64,000 nucleotides of DNA, taken from assembly GCF_000308495.1 (NCBI RefSeq), contig NZ_BAFU01000007.1:1-64000 (forward strand). Reading direction: 5' to 3'. The notes beneath the pieces were generated by a model, which did no database searches, was not told where the DNA came from, and worked only from the letters and a program-made list of their open reading frames with translations. Shown piece by piece: positions 1-8,442 of the stretch. How positions within the stretch are numbered: position 1 is the stretch's first letter; the number at the start of each line of letters is the position of its first letter. The translations under genes were made by a program, and so were the position numbers. This DNA comes from Nocardia brevicatena NBRC 12119 (GTDB lineage: Bacteria > Actinomycetota > Actinomycetes > Mycobacteriales > Mycobacteriaceae).

Positions 1-592
1 GCGTGACCGGCCGGTTTCCCACCATGAGCGGCTTGTTGAGCAGCGGCAGGAAATCGGTGTCGTACCGAATATTGCCCGAGGTGGTATTGGCCAGGACCAC
101 CGCGGCCGCGCGGCGGGCCACCTGGACGGGGTGCCGGGCGGCCCATGCCTGCAGAGTGATACCGCCCATACTGTGTCCGACGAGGACGGCGCGCCGGCCG
201 GGACGCAGCGTGCTCTCGAGCACCGCGGCCAGATCATCGGCCAGGGTGCGGTCGCTGGGGACGGTGCTGCCCATGGTGCTTTCGCCGTGTCCGCGCTGGT
301 CGTAGCACACTACCCGATAGCGGTCGGCAAAGGCGTTGATCTGGGGATTCCAGTACTCGATACAGCAGCTCCAGCCGTGGATGAGGACGATGACCTCGCC
401 ATCGGCCGGTCCATAGGCGTGTACTCGCAGGCGGGCTCCGTCGACGGTGGTCACGGGAATGACCTCGTGGCGCGCGGTGGGCTTGTTCAGCCCCGGCGTC
501 GAGTAGGTGCGGTGTCGGAATCCGGCCCGGTAGGGGGCGGTCAGGGCGCCGTAACGCGCCTGCGCCAGCGTTGAGAGCGAGTTCACCAGCAT
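1..592 (-). CDS. alpha/beta hydrolase, C-terminus cut by window edge
   Basis: Reading leftwards from an ATG at 592, about 197 codons stay open to the window edge, so the C-terminus with the catalytic His is missing. The frame shows the alpha/beta-hydrolase pattern: an oxyanion HGW segment, a DQRGHGES turn and the nucleophile elbow GHSMGG (Ser is the expected nucleophile). The start has an AAAGGAG ribosome site about 9 nt upstream. The substrate cannot be told from what is visible; a lipase/esterase or epoxide-hydrolase-like enzyme fits. A perfect palindrome lies about 50 bp upstream and may be an operator. Confidence 0.8.
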   Translation of the reverse strand, partial: MLVNSLSTLAQARYGALTAPYRAGFRHRTYSTPGLNKPTARHEVIPVTTVDGARLRVHAYGPADGEVIVLIHGWSCCIEYWNPQINAFADRYRVVCYDQRGHGESTMGSTVPSDRTLADDLAAVLESTLRPGRRAVLVGHSMGGITLQAWAARHPVQVARRAAAVVLANTTSGNIRYDTDFLPLLNKPLMVGNRPVT

Positions 593-641
593 CAGAGCAC
601 ACTCCTTTGTGTCCAGCGTCACGGTAACCCGCAAGCTGAGC

Positions 642-657
642 GCTTGCAAGTGCAAGC
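642..657. promoter_or_regulatory. Palindromic operator candidate upstream of the hydrolase
   Basis: GCTTGCA-AG-TGCAAGC is a perfect 7-bp inverted repeat with a 2-nt centre. It sits between the divergent hydrolase (start 592) and the DUF2752 gene (start 835). Size and symmetry fit a TetR-family dimer site, but no TetR gene is visible in the window, so the regulator is unknown. Confidence 0.45.
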
Positions 658-834
658 ACCGACCAGCCAAAAAGTGCGAGCCTCCGCGCGTCACTCCGAA
701 TGTCGTTCCGGTGATTCCCGCTGTTAACTGAAACCTTCCCACTCGCATCAGGATTTATGCAGGGTTGCCGCTGATCCGGAGATAGCGGCTCCATATTTTT
801 CTGGCAGCTCCCGGCGGCGCGCTACCGTGAAATC

Positions 835-1293
835 GTGGAGAACACGGAACCTGCGGAAGCGGTCGTCGAACCGGATCGCGCACCGCTGCGGGGCGGATGG
901 CGTGGCGCGGTGTTACCCCTGCTGGTGGCCGGAGCGGGCGCCGCCGCGGTGGCGGTGGTGCACTTCCGGGACCCACATATCGAGGGCTCGTACGGTATGT
1001 GCCCGGTCTATCTGATGTTCGGCGTGTACTGCCCGGGCTGCGGTGGGATGCGTGCGGTACACAATCTCACCGACGGGCAACTCCTCGATTCGCTGCACAG
1101 CAACCTGCTCGCGCTGCCCCTGCTGGTCGCCTTCACCCTATGGGTGGGAGATTGGGTGATCCGGGCCTGGCGGGGCGAGTCGATGCGGCTCCCGGGAATC
1201 GGCTCGATCACCATGTGGGCGTTCTTCGCCTTCCTCGCGGGTTACACGGTGTTGCGCAACACACCCTGGGGCTCCTGGTTGACACCTGTCTGA
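835..1293 (+). CDS. DUF2752 family membrane protein
   Basis: 152-residue protein with the DUF2752 signature: an N-terminal hydrophobic segment, then CPVYLMFGVYCPGCGGMRAV with its paired cysteines, an NLL segment and two further membrane stretches. The family is common in actinomycetes and bacteroidetes; its biochemical role is unknown, and the CPGCGG motif suggests a metal or redox site. Start GTG 835 is supported by a leaderless promoter: TACCGT ends 6 nt before it. The next small gene follows 17 bp later and is probably co-transcribed. Confidence 0.8.
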   Translation: MENTEPAEAVVEPDRAPLRGGWRGAVLPLLVAGAGAAAVAVVHFRDPHIEGSYGMCPVYLMFGVYCPGCGGMRAVHNLTDGQLLDSLHSNLLALPLLVAFTLWVGDWVIRAWRGESMRLPGIGSITMWAFFAFLAGYTVLRNTPWGSWLTPV

Positions 1294-1310
1294 CCGGGAA
1301 GGCTCGGTAT

Positions 1311-1499
1311 ATGGGTGATTCGCTGAAGGACCGGGTACGGGCGAAACTGCTGCGGCAGATCGCGGAGGACGGCCCCGGCGACCGCGAGCCGGATGATCCG
1401 CGGCTGATCTCGGTGGAAAGCGACCTGGGCGCCCTCGACAGCGTCGGTGACGACGACCCACTCGTGGAACAGCTCGCCGCCCGCTACCTCGTCTTCTGA
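1311..1499 (+). CDS. small acidic hypothetical protein (62 aa)
   Basis: Short reading frame from an ATG at 1311, translating to a hydrophilic, acidic 62-residue protein with no signal peptide or membrane span. The N-terminal half is basic and helical (KDRVRAKLLRQIAE), the C-terminal half rich in Asp and Leu. I do not recognise a family. It follows the DUF2752 gene closely in the same orientation and keeps high GC at third positions, which supports real coding. The 198 bp that follow to the flavin reductase end hold nothing I recognise. Confidence 0.5.
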   Translation: MGDSLKDRVRAKLLRQIAEDGPGDREPDDPRLISVESDLGALDSVGDDDPLVEQLAARYLVF

Positions 1500-1697
1500 C
1501 CCGCACCGGCCGCGGTGGCGACGCGATACACAATCGGCTTTTTCGATTTCCCCGGATCTCGACCGGGATCTCATCGTCGGTGACCATCACCATGTAACTC
1601 GGGAACGGATACGGTCCGAACTTCCTTCGACCGCCCTCGCCCCACCGGCCGGGTACGACCGCCGGCGTACGGTACGGAGACAGCTACCCCGGGGCTC

Positions 1698-2249
1698 TCA
1701 GTCCGCCAGGGGAGTAGGTCGGTAGTACCGGCCGTTGTAGTACAGGAGCGGCGCCGCGGCGGGTGCTTCGTCGGTGTTGTCGTGCACGCGAGTGACCCGG
1801 CCGACGACAAGGGTGGAATCACCGATCGGCACGAGCTTCTCCACGAGGGTGCGCAACCAGATCGGGGTGCCGTGCAGGACCGGCTCACCGGTGGCGAGGG
1901 TGGTCCACAGAGAGCGATCGGCGAAGCGTTCCTCGGCGGCACGTGCGAAACGCTGTGCCAGATGGCGCTGGTGTTCGCCGAGGAAGTGGATGACCAGGGA
2001 CTGCGCGGCGTTCACGGCGGCAAGACTGGACGAGGTGTGACTGATGTTGAACGACACCAGCGGGGGTTCCAGCGACAGTGAGGCGAACGAGGTGGCCGTG
2101 AAACCGACCGGTCCGGTGGCCGAGCCCAGGGTCACCACCGTGACGCCGGCCGGGTAGTGCCGCATCGAGGCGCGGTATTGATCGGCGGTGATACCGCTGA
2201 GATCGTCGGGAATCCGGACTCCGATGTCGGGCCGTGGTGCTTCGGTCAC
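1698..2249 (-). CDS. flavin reductase family protein (FMN-binding)
   Basis: 183-residue protein of the flavin reductase-like, FMN-binding split-barrel family. The N-terminal [16 protein letters not shown] segment, the [19 protein letters not shown] motif and the hydrophobic [14 protein letters not shown] helix are characteristic. Such proteins reduce FMN with NAD(P)H, often as partners of two-component monooxygenases; no monooxygenase partner is adjacent, so the physiological acceptor is unknown. The GTG start at 2249 is preceded by TACGTT with a 6-nt gap, so the mRNA is probably leaderless. Confidence 0.8.
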   Translation of the reverse strand: MTEAPRPDIGVRIPDDLSGITADQYRASMRHYPAGVTVVTLGSATGPVGFTATSFASLSLEPPLVSFNISHTSSSLAAVNAAQSLVIHFLGEHQRHLAQRFARAAEERFADRSLWTTLATGEPVLHGTPIWLRTLVEKLVPIGDSTLVVGRVTRVHDNTDEAPAAAPLLYYNGRYYRPTPLAD

Positions 2250-2373
2250 CTGTCGAACGTAGCGCGGATTCCCGTTCGGCGGGCGGGAGGAGCCCGACCC
2301 CGCGAAACGCTCCCGACGCCCGACGTGACCCGGCCTCGGCCGCCGCCCCGCGGCACCTGGCTACCCTGGGCGA

Positions 2374-3195
2374 ATGACTGATTGGAAGGCTTTCACGGTC
2401 GAGACGGCGGACCGTGTCGCGCAGGTGACGTTGACCGGTCCCGGCAAAGGCAATGCGATGGGTCCGGATTTCTGGCGTGAACTGCCGGAGATCTTCCACG
2501 GCCTGGACGCCGACCCGGAAGTCCGGGCCATCGTGCTGACCGGCTCGGGCCAGAACTTCTCCTACGGCCTCGATCTGCCCGCCATGAGCGGCACCTTCGG
2601 CCCGCTGATGGCCGATCGCGCGCTCGCCGCCCCGCGCACCGACTTCCTGTACGAGATCCACCGGCTCCAGGGTTCGGTGACGGCGGTGGCCGAATGCCGT
2701 AAGCCGGTGATCGCCGCGGTGTCCGGCTGGTGCGTCGGCGGTGGGCTGGACCTCATCGCCGCCGTGGATATCCGATATGCCAGCGCGGAAGCCACATTCA
2801 GCCTCCGGGAGGCGAAGGTCGCCATCGTGGCGGATGTGGGGTCGCTGCACCGCCTGCCGGCCATCATCGGCGAGGGGCATCTGCGCGAACTGGCCTTCAC
2901 CGGCAAGGACATCGACGCCGCCCGCGCCGAGAAGATCGGTCTGGTCAACGATGTGTTCCCGGACCAACAGGCGGCGCTGGAGGCCGCGCACGCCACGGCC
3001 CGGGAGATCGCGGCCAATCCGCCGCTGGTGGTGCAGGGCGTCAAGGAAGTGGTGAGCCGGCGAAACGCCGCCACAGTGGCCGAGGGACTGCGGTATGTCG
3101 CGGCGTGGAACGCGGCCTTCCTGCCGTCGGAGGACCTGACCGAGGCCATGCAGGCGGTCTTCGACAAGCGGTCACCCGAGTTCAAGGGCAGGTAG
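2374..3195 (+). CDS. crotonase, delta3,5-delta2,4-dienoyl-CoA isomerase-like
   Basis: 273-residue enoyl-CoA hydratase/isomerase superfamily protein. The GWCVGGGLDL oxyanion segment lies near residue 120. The stretch EAKVAIVADVGSLHRLP carries Glu146 and Asp154, the same 8-residue spacing as the catalytic Glu/Asp pair of eukaryotic peroxisomal dienoyl-CoA isomerase (ECH1), so isomerisation of dienoyl-CoA from unsaturated fatty acids is more likely than simple hydration. Substrate is inferred. The ATG at 2374 sits 6 nt after TACCCT, a leaderless arrangement. It converges on ppa across a strong hairpin. Confidence 0.8.
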   Translation: MTDWKAFTVETADRVAQVTLTGPGKGNAMGPDFWRELPEIFHGLDADPEVRAIVLTGSGQNFSYGLDLPAMSGTFGPLMADRALAAPRTDFLYEIHRLQGSVTAVAECRKPVIAAVSGWCVGGGLDLIAAVDIRYASAEATFSLREAKVAIVADVGSLHRLPAIIGEGHLRELAFTGKDIDAARAEKIGLVNDVFPDQQAALEAAHATAREIAANPPLVVQGVKEVVSRRNAATVAEGLRYVAAWNAAFLPSEDLTEAMQAVFDKRSPEFKGR

Positions 3196-3207
3196 AGCGC
3201 GGCGCAA

Positions 3208-3250
3208 CGGGAGCGAATGCGGAGCACCGGGCGGGCCGCATTCGCTCCCG
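3208..3250. terminator. bidirectional terminator between crotonase gene and ppa
   Basis: A 15-bp perfect stem (CGGGAGCGAATGCGG and its complement) around a 13-nt loop fills the 66-bp gap between two convergent genes. It lacks a clear U tract on either side, as is usual for high-GC actinomycete terminators. Confidence 0.75.
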
Positions 3251-3261
3251 GTTCGTTCGGC

Positions 3262-3753
3262 TCAGTGGCCGCCCTTGTCCTTCAGGCGCTGGAAAGAGGC
3301 CTCCACCTCGGCCTCGGCCTCGGCGCGGCCGACCCACTCGGAGCCCTTGACGTATTTACCGGGTTCGAGGTCCTTGTACCGCTCGAAGAAGTGCTTGATC
3401 GCGGCCAGTTCGAACTCCGGGACATCCTTCAGATCCTGGATGTGATCCCACCGTGGATCCCCCGCGGGGACACACAGGATCTTGTCGTCGCCGCCGGCCT
3501 CGTCCGTCATCTTGTACATGGCGACCGGCCGGGCCTCCACGATCACACCGGGAAACACCGAATCCGGCAGCAGGACCAGGGCGTCCAGCGGGTCGCCGTC
3601 CTCGCCGAGGGTGTTCTCGATATAGCCGTAGTCGGCCGGATAGGCCATGGAGGTGAAAAGGAACCGATCGAGCCGGACTCGGCCGGTCTCGTGATCGACC
3701 TCGTACTTGTTGCGGGATCCCTTGGGGATCTCGATGGTTACATCGAACTCCAC
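3262..3753 (-). CDS. ppa: inorganic pyrophosphatase
   Basis: 163 residues, the normal length for a bacterial family I soluble pyrophosphatase. It hydrolyses pyrophosphate to phosphate in the cytoplasm and pulls biosynthetic reactions forward. Visible family motifs are [11 protein letters not shown] at the N-terminus, the signature DGDPLDALV with metal-binding aspartates, and the [10 protein letters not shown] segment. The GTG start at 3753 is chosen because AAGGAG lies 6 nt upstream; the open frame upstream of it is antisense to dacB and not part of the gene. It is divergent from dacB, an order also seen in M. tuberculosis (Rv3628/Rv3627c). Confidence 0.95.
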   Translation of the reverse strand: MEFDVTIEIPKGSRNKYEVDHETGRVRLDRFLFTSMAYPADYGYIENTLGEDGDPLDALVLLPDSVFPGVIVEARPVAMYKMTDEAGGDDKILCVPAGDPRWDHIQDLKDVPEFELAAIKHFFERYKDLEPGKYVKGSEWVGRAEAEAEVEASFQRLKDKGGH

Positions 3754-3909
3754 GCCATCTCCTTCTTCCGGTGCGTCTGCTTCTGCTTCCGGCCGACTCA
3801 CCAGGTTGTTCGGGGGAACGGTTGCGAACCGAGGATAGTGTTGTCGGCGGGCATTCGGGTCGTGCGGGCACCCGGTGCGACAGTCGGCACAAGGGAGACA
3901 GCGGGCAAC

Positions 3910-5421
3910 GTGGTGGGTCAGGGTGGTAGCAACATCGGCGGATTGGCCAGACGTCGACGTCGCACCAGGCGGATAGTGCTGGTCACCGTTCTGGTGGTGC
4001 TGGTGGGGATCGCAACGGTTGTGTCCGTCACACTGAGACCGTGGACACCCGAATTCCGGCACGGCGGGCTCACCGTCGCCGAACCGCCCTCGCCGGCACA
4101 GCCCTCCTCGCGTGTGGCGCCCGCCCCGGACGACGCACCCGCGCCCACGGCGGCGGGCCTCGCCGCGGCGCTGGCTCCGGTGGTCGGCAACCCTGATCTC
4201 GGCGCGTTCAGCGGATCGGTCACCGACGCCGCCACCCAGACCGTGCTGTGGAGCGCCGACGAGAACAAGGCGGCGATTCCGTCGTCGACGGCGAAGATCC
4301 TGACCACCGCCGCCGCGCTGCTCGCGCTGCCGCCCGACCACCGGGTACACACCCGGGTTGTGGCCGGGACGAATCCGAAGGAGGTCGTGCTGGTTGCCGG
4401 CGGCGACCCCACGCTCACCGCGGTGCCGGACGGCAAGGGCTACTACCCGAACGGCCCGCGGCTGGCGGACCTGGCCGACCAGCTGCGGCGGGCGGGCGTG
4501 TCCGCGGACACCATCCTGGTCGACACCTCGCTCTACAGCGGGCCCACCATGGCGCGCGGCTGGGATCCCGTGGATATCGGCGGCGGTTCCATCGCGCCGA
4601 TCGAACCCGTGATGCTGGACGGCGGGCGGATCGATCCACCGGCCGAGTACTCGCCGCGTTCGACGACCCCGGCCCTGGATGTGGGCCGGGTACTGGCCGG
4701 AATGCTCGGGCTGGATCCGGCCCGGGTACGCGCCGGTACGGCGCCCGTGAACGCTACGGAACTGGCGAGTGTGGCGTCCGCACCGCTGCGGGAGCGGCTG
4801 CACGACATGATGGTGTACTCGGACAATGTGCTGGCCGAGACCGTCGGCCGGGAGATCGCGGTGGCCACCGGTGGGCCGGCGTCGTTCGACGGTGCGGTGC
4901 AGGCGGTGGCCGGGCAGCTGCGGGACGCGGGTTTCGATATGACCGGGGTGAGTATGTACGATGCCAGCGGCCTGTCGACCGACGATCGGGTGCCGGCACG
5001 GTTGCTGGACCGAATCGTGGCCACGGCCGCCTCCGCCGATGCCCGGAAGGAGGAGGCGGCGCGGCCGACGCAGTTGCAGCCGTGGGCGCCACGAGCGCTG
5101 TCGGGCCCGACATCCACCACGCGGTCCGATACCGGCGACGATCTGTCGGCCGCCTTGGCGCCGCTGCTCGACCATCTGCCCGTGGCCGGGGGCACCGGCT
5201 CGCTCACCAACCGTTTCGTCACCCGTGATCGGGCCGGCGCCGGATGGGTGCGGGCCAAGACCGGAACTCTCTCCGTTGCCAGCACGTTGGTGGGGTATGT
5301 GCTGGACAGTGACGGCCGGGTGCTCACTTTCGCCCTGATGTCGAACGATCGGCCGCCGGAGGTCAGCAGGCCCGCCCTGGACGCCGTCGCCGCCACACTG
5401 CGTAATTGTGGATGCACGTAA
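3910..5421 (+). CDS. dacB: D-alanyl-D-alanine carboxypeptidase, PBP4/DacB type
   Basis: About 503 residues. A short basic cytoplasmic tail (RRRRRTRR) is followed by one membrane anchor (residues ~20-42), a Pro/Ala-rich linker and a peptidase S13 domain. The three penicillin-binding motifs are visible: SSTAK (SxxK), SDN and KTG. It trims D-Ala from peptidoglycan stem peptides and may cut cross-links outside the membrane. Several in-frame GTG codons exist; 3910/3913 is preferred because AGGGAG lies 12 nt upstream and the product then begins just before the anchor. It is followed by the metalloprotease gene as in M. tuberculosis. Confidence 0.9.
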   Translation: MVGQGGSNIGGLARRRRRTRRIVLVTVLVVLVGIATVVSVTLRPWTPEFRHGGLTVAEPPSPAQPSSRVAPAPDDAPAPTAAGLAAALAPVVGNPDLGAFSGSVTDAATQTVLWSADENKAAIPSSTAKILTTAAALLALPPDHRVHTRVVAGTNPKEVVLVAGGDPTLTAVPDGKGYYPNGPRLADLADQLRRAGVSADTILVDTSLYSGPTMARGWDPVDIGGGSIAPIEPVMLDGGRIDPPAEYSPRSTTPALDVGRVLAGMLGLDPARVRAGTAPVNATELASVASAPLRERLHDMMVYSDNVLAETVGREIAVATGGPASFDGAVQAVAGQLRDAGFDMTGVSMYDASGLSTDDRVPARLLDRIVATAASADARKEEAARPTQLQPWAPRALSGPTSTTRSDTGDDLSAALAPLLDHLPVAGGTGSLTNRFVTRDRAGAGWVRAKTGTLSVASTLVGYVLDSDGRVLTFALMSNDRPPEVSRPALDAVAATLRNCGCT

Positions 5422-5451
5422 TCGTGGATCCACCCGACCGGTGGAGGGCTT

Positions 5452-6585
5452 ATGACGAATCGAGAAGGCCCCGGCGATTCCGGCGCGGTGGTGTCGGCGG
5501 ACCCGGACGGGGTCGAGCACCGTAACGCGGCCGCCGACAGCCGATACCGGAAGCTGTCCGGGACGGTGGACTGGCGGTGGGCGGCGCGGACCGGCGCCGC
5601 GCTGGTCCCGTCCGGACCCCGCACCACCCGACTCGCTGCCGAACAGGTCGTCGCCGAATTGGCCGCGGCCTCCGTACGGGCCGAGGGGCCGGTACGTGAG
5701 GTGACCGGTCTGCTCGACGACCGGCCCGTTCCCGCCGCCCGCATCGTCGATCGACCGGGCTGGATCGGTGCCGCGGCCGATTCCATGTCCCGGCTCACCG
5801 GCAGCGGAACCGATACCGGCCAGGGCCGGCTGATCGGGAAACCGGCAGGGATGCAGGTGGGTGCCATGCTGGCCTTCCTGTCCACCGCCATCCTCGGCCA
5901 GTACGACCCGTTCGTCGGCCCGGACGGCACCCTGCTACTGGTGGCGCCGAACATCGTGGGCGTGGAACGCGCCCTCGGGGTCTCACCCACCGATTTTCGG
6001 TTCTGGGTGTGCCTGCACGAGGTGACCCATCGGGTGCAGTTCTCCTCGGCGCCCTGGCTGGCCGAGTACATGCGCGAGAACGTCGACGTGCTCGGTGAGA
6101 TCGGTGACGAGCCGATGGCGCAGATGCTGTCGCGGCTCGTCGAGGAGCTCAAACAGCGACGCCGCGGTGAGGTGTCCGACGACCCGTCCACCCGCGGGGT
6201 GGTCGGCCTGCTGCGCGCCACCCAGGCGCCGCCGCAGCGCGAGGCCCTGGACCGGCTGCTCATGCTCGGCACCCTGTTGGAAGGGCATGCCGATTATGTG
6301 ATGGACGCGGTCGGGCCCAGCGTCGTTCCCACCGTGGAGCAGATCCGGGGCGCCTTCGACGAACGGCGAATGCGTCCGACCAATCCGATCCAGCGCCTTT
6401 TGCGCGCATTGCTCGGCGTCGACGCGAAAGTGGCCCAGTACATACGCGGGAAGGCGTTCGTGAGGGAGGTTATCGGTACGGTCGGGATGGCCCGGTTCAA
6501 CACCGTGTGGACCGATGCGGACACCTTGCCGCGCACCGATGAGATCGGGGATCCGCAGCGCTGGATTGCCCGGGTTCTGGGCTGA
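5452..6585 (+). CDS. zinc-dependent metalloprotease, DUF2342 / F420-associated family
   Basis: 377 residues. A HEVTH zinc motif (HExxH) lies near residue 188 within [10 protein letters not shown]. The family (DUF2342, sometimes labelled coenzyme F420 biosynthesis-associated) is found next to dacB and tilS in mycobacteria (Rv3626c). Proteolytic activity and target are inferred from the zinc motif only. GGAGG lies upstream of the ATG. The 30-bp gap to dacB and 107 bp to tilS suggest one transcript. Confidence 0.85.
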   Translation: MTNREGPGDSGAVVSADPDGVEHRNAAADSRYRKLSGTVDWRWAARTGAALVPSGPRTTRLAAEQVVAELAAASVRAEGPVREVTGLLDDRPVPAARIVDRPGWIGAAADSMSRLTGSGTDTGQGRLIGKPAGMQVGAMLAFLSTAILGQYDPFVGPDGTLLLVAPNIVGVERALGVSPTDFRFWVCLHEVTHRVQFSSAPWLAEYMRENVDVLGEIGDEPMAQMLSRLVEELKQRRRGEVSDDPSTRGVVGLLRATQAPPQREALDRLLMLGTLLEGHADYVMDAVGPSVVPTVEQIRGAFDERRMRPTNPIQRLLRALLGVDAKVAQYIRGKAFVREVIGTVGMARFNTVWTDADTLPRTDEIGDPQRWIARVLG

Positions 6586-6692
6586 ACCGTGGTCACCGCG
6601 GGGACGGAGGCCGCCGTTCGGTATGGCGGCGTGCGCACCGCCCCCGGTGGTCGGGCTCGGTCCGGCAGGCCGGCCGGGGGGTTCGCGGGGGC

Positions 6693-7859
6693 GTGCGGGC
6701 GGTGGGACGGGTCACCGTGACGACGCACGCGGCGCGGGAGCAGCGGGTGCGGTTGCCCGAAACGGCGGCGGTGCTCGCACTGCGGCATGCGGTTCGGGCG
6801 TGGTTGGGCCGGTACCTGCCCGGAAGCGCGGCGGTGGCCGTGGCGTTGTCCGGCGGCGCCGATTCGCTGGCGCTCACGGGCGCGGCCCTCGCCGAGGCCG
6901 AGGCCGTGGACGCGCTGATCGTGGATCACCGGTTGCAGGAGGGTTCGGACGAGGTCGCGGCCGCGGCCGCGGCGACGGCGCTGGCACTCGGCTGCCGCTC
7001 GGCGCGGGTACTGCCCGTGCGGGTCGGTGGTAGCGGGGGGATGGAGGCGGCGGCCCGCCGGGCGCGGTACGCGGCCTTGGACGAGGCGCGCGACGGGCTG
7101 CCGGTACTGCTCGGCCACACCCTCGACGACCAGGCCGAAACCGTGCTGCTCGGGCTGGCCCAGGGTTCGGGCGCGCGTTCCGTCCAGGGGATGGCGCCCT
7201 ATAACGCGCCGTGGGGGCGTCCGCTGCTCGATATCCGCCGGGAGACCACCCGACGGTTCTGCGCGGACCTGGGGCTGGCGCCGTACGAGGACCCGCACAA
7301 CAGCTCACCGGAGTTCACCCGGGTCCGCCTGCGCACCGAGGTGTTGCCTCTGCTCGAGGATGTGTTGGGCGGTCGTGCCGCGGTGGCCCTGGCCCGTACG
7401 GCGCAACAGTTGCGTGAGGACAACGCGGTACTGGACACATTCGCCGCCGATCTCCTGCAAGCCGCCGGCGCGTCCCGGCCGTGGCCGTACCCGTCCGCGA
7501 ACGATGCCGCACCCGACGATCCGACGAGACCGCCGGCCGTGTCCTCGGGGGGTGTGGGGGCAGCGGTCACCGATTCGGCGGCGGCCGACGGGAGCCTGTC
7601 CTGCGCGAGCCTCGCGGCCGCGCCGGCCGCGCTGCGCCGCCGTGCGATCCGCTCCTGGCTGCTGGCGGGCGGTGCGAAGGCGGTGACCAGCAAGCATATT
7701 CATGCCATCGACGATCTGGTGGTCGACTGGCGCGGCCAGGGCGCGGTGGCCGTGGGCGGCGGGGATCCGGGGACGAGGTTGGTCGCCGCGCGTGAACGTG
7801 GCAGGCTGACACTTGCTCGCGCGGGGCGGGATGATGGAGACCGAAGGGACACCGGTTGA
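6693..7859 (+). CDS. tilS: tRNA(Ile)-lysidine synthase
   Basis: PP-loop ATPase that attaches lysine to C34 of the AUA-decoding tRNA-Ile2, an essential modification. The ATP-binding motif [10 protein letters not shown] (SGGxDS) lies near residue 53 and [14 protein letters not shown] further on; the C-terminal substrate-binding part ends in a GxG-rich strand region. About 388 residues, longer than the ~320 of the M. tuberculosis protein, mainly because of a low-complexity Pro/Ala/Asp insert near residues 265-305. Starts at GTG 6693, 6702 or 6717 are all possible; no clear ribosome site decides. Its 3' end overlaps the start region of hpt. Confidence 0.9.
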   Translation: MRAVGRVTVTTHAAREQRVRLPETAAVLALRHAVRAWLGRYLPGSAAVAVALSGGADSLALTGAALAEAEAVDALIVDHRLQEGSDEVAAAAAATALALGCRSARVLPVRVGGSGGMEAAARRARYAALDEARDGLPVLLGHTLDDQAETVLLGLAQGSGARSVQGMAPYNAPWGRPLLDIRRETTRRFCADLGLAPYEDPHNSSPEFTRVRLRTEVLPLLEDVLGGRAAVALARTAQQLREDNAVLDTFAADLLQAAGASRPWPYPSANDAAPDDPTRPPAVSSGGVGAAVTDSAAADGSLSCASLAAAPAALRRRAIRSWLLAGGAKAVTSKHIHAIDDLVVDWRGQGAVAVGGGDPGTRLVAARERGRLTLARAGRDDGDRRDTG

Positions 7860-8421
7860 CGTGTACGGGAACGATATCGCTTCGGTCCTGATCACCGAGG
7901 AACAAATCGCCGACAAGATCGCCGAACTGGCCGAGTTGATCGCCAAACGGTACCCGCCCGACGCCCCGGAGGGGGATCTGCTGCTGGTCGGGGTGCTCAA
8001 GGGTGCGATCTTCTTCATGACCGATCTGGCCAAGGCGCTGCCGATCCCCACCCAGATGGAGTTCATGGCGATATCGTCCTACGGCTCGTCCACCTCCTCG
8101 TCGGGTGTGGTACGCATCATGAAGGACCTGGACAAGGACATCGCGGGCCGCAATGTGCTGATCGTCGAGGACATCATCGACTCCGGGCTCACCCTGTCCT
8201 GGCTCAAGCGCAACCTGTCCACCCGCAACCCGGCCTCGCTCGAGGTGGTCACCCTGCTGCGCAAACCGGATGCGCTGCGTACCCAGGTGGAGGTCGCGCA
8301 CGTCGGGTTCGACATCCCCAACGAATTCGTCGTCGGCTACGGCCTCGACTACGCCGAGCGCTACCGCGATCTGTCGTATATCGGCACCCTGCACCCGCGG
8401 GTCTACGGCGGCGAGTCCTGA
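7831..8421 (+). CDS. hpt: hypoxanthine(-guanine) phosphoribosyltransferase
   Basis: Purine salvage enzyme converting hypoxanthine or guanine plus PRPP to IMP or GMP. The PRPP-binding loop [13 protein letters not shown] is intact, as are the [11 protein letters not shown] loop and the C-terminal [14 protein letters not shown] segment. About 196 residues. The start is uncertain: ATG 7831/7834 follows a GGGGCGGG stretch, while GTG 7861 has AAGGGA 11 nt upstream and would begin just before the conserved YGNDIASVL. Either start lies within or against the end of tilS, so the two are translationally coupled. It is convergent with the kinase gene. Confidence 0.92.
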   Translation: MMETEGTPVDVYGNDIASVLITEEQIADKIAELAELIAKRYPPDAPEGDLLLVGVLKGAIFFMTDLAKALPIPTQMEFMAISSYGSSTSSSGVVRIMKDLDKDIAGRNVLIVEDIIDSGLTLSWLKRNLSTRNPASLEVVTLLRKPDALRTQVEVAHVGFDIPNEFVVGYGLDYAERYRDLSYIGTLHPRVYGGES

Positions 8422-8442
8422 GCCGTACCCGGCGGAGCGAGT

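Noticed and set aside
3754-5520. Extension of the pyrophosphatase frame antisense to dacB
   Set aside because: The pyrophosphatase start at 3753 has a good ribosome site and the correct family length; the upstream frame is the shadow of dacB.
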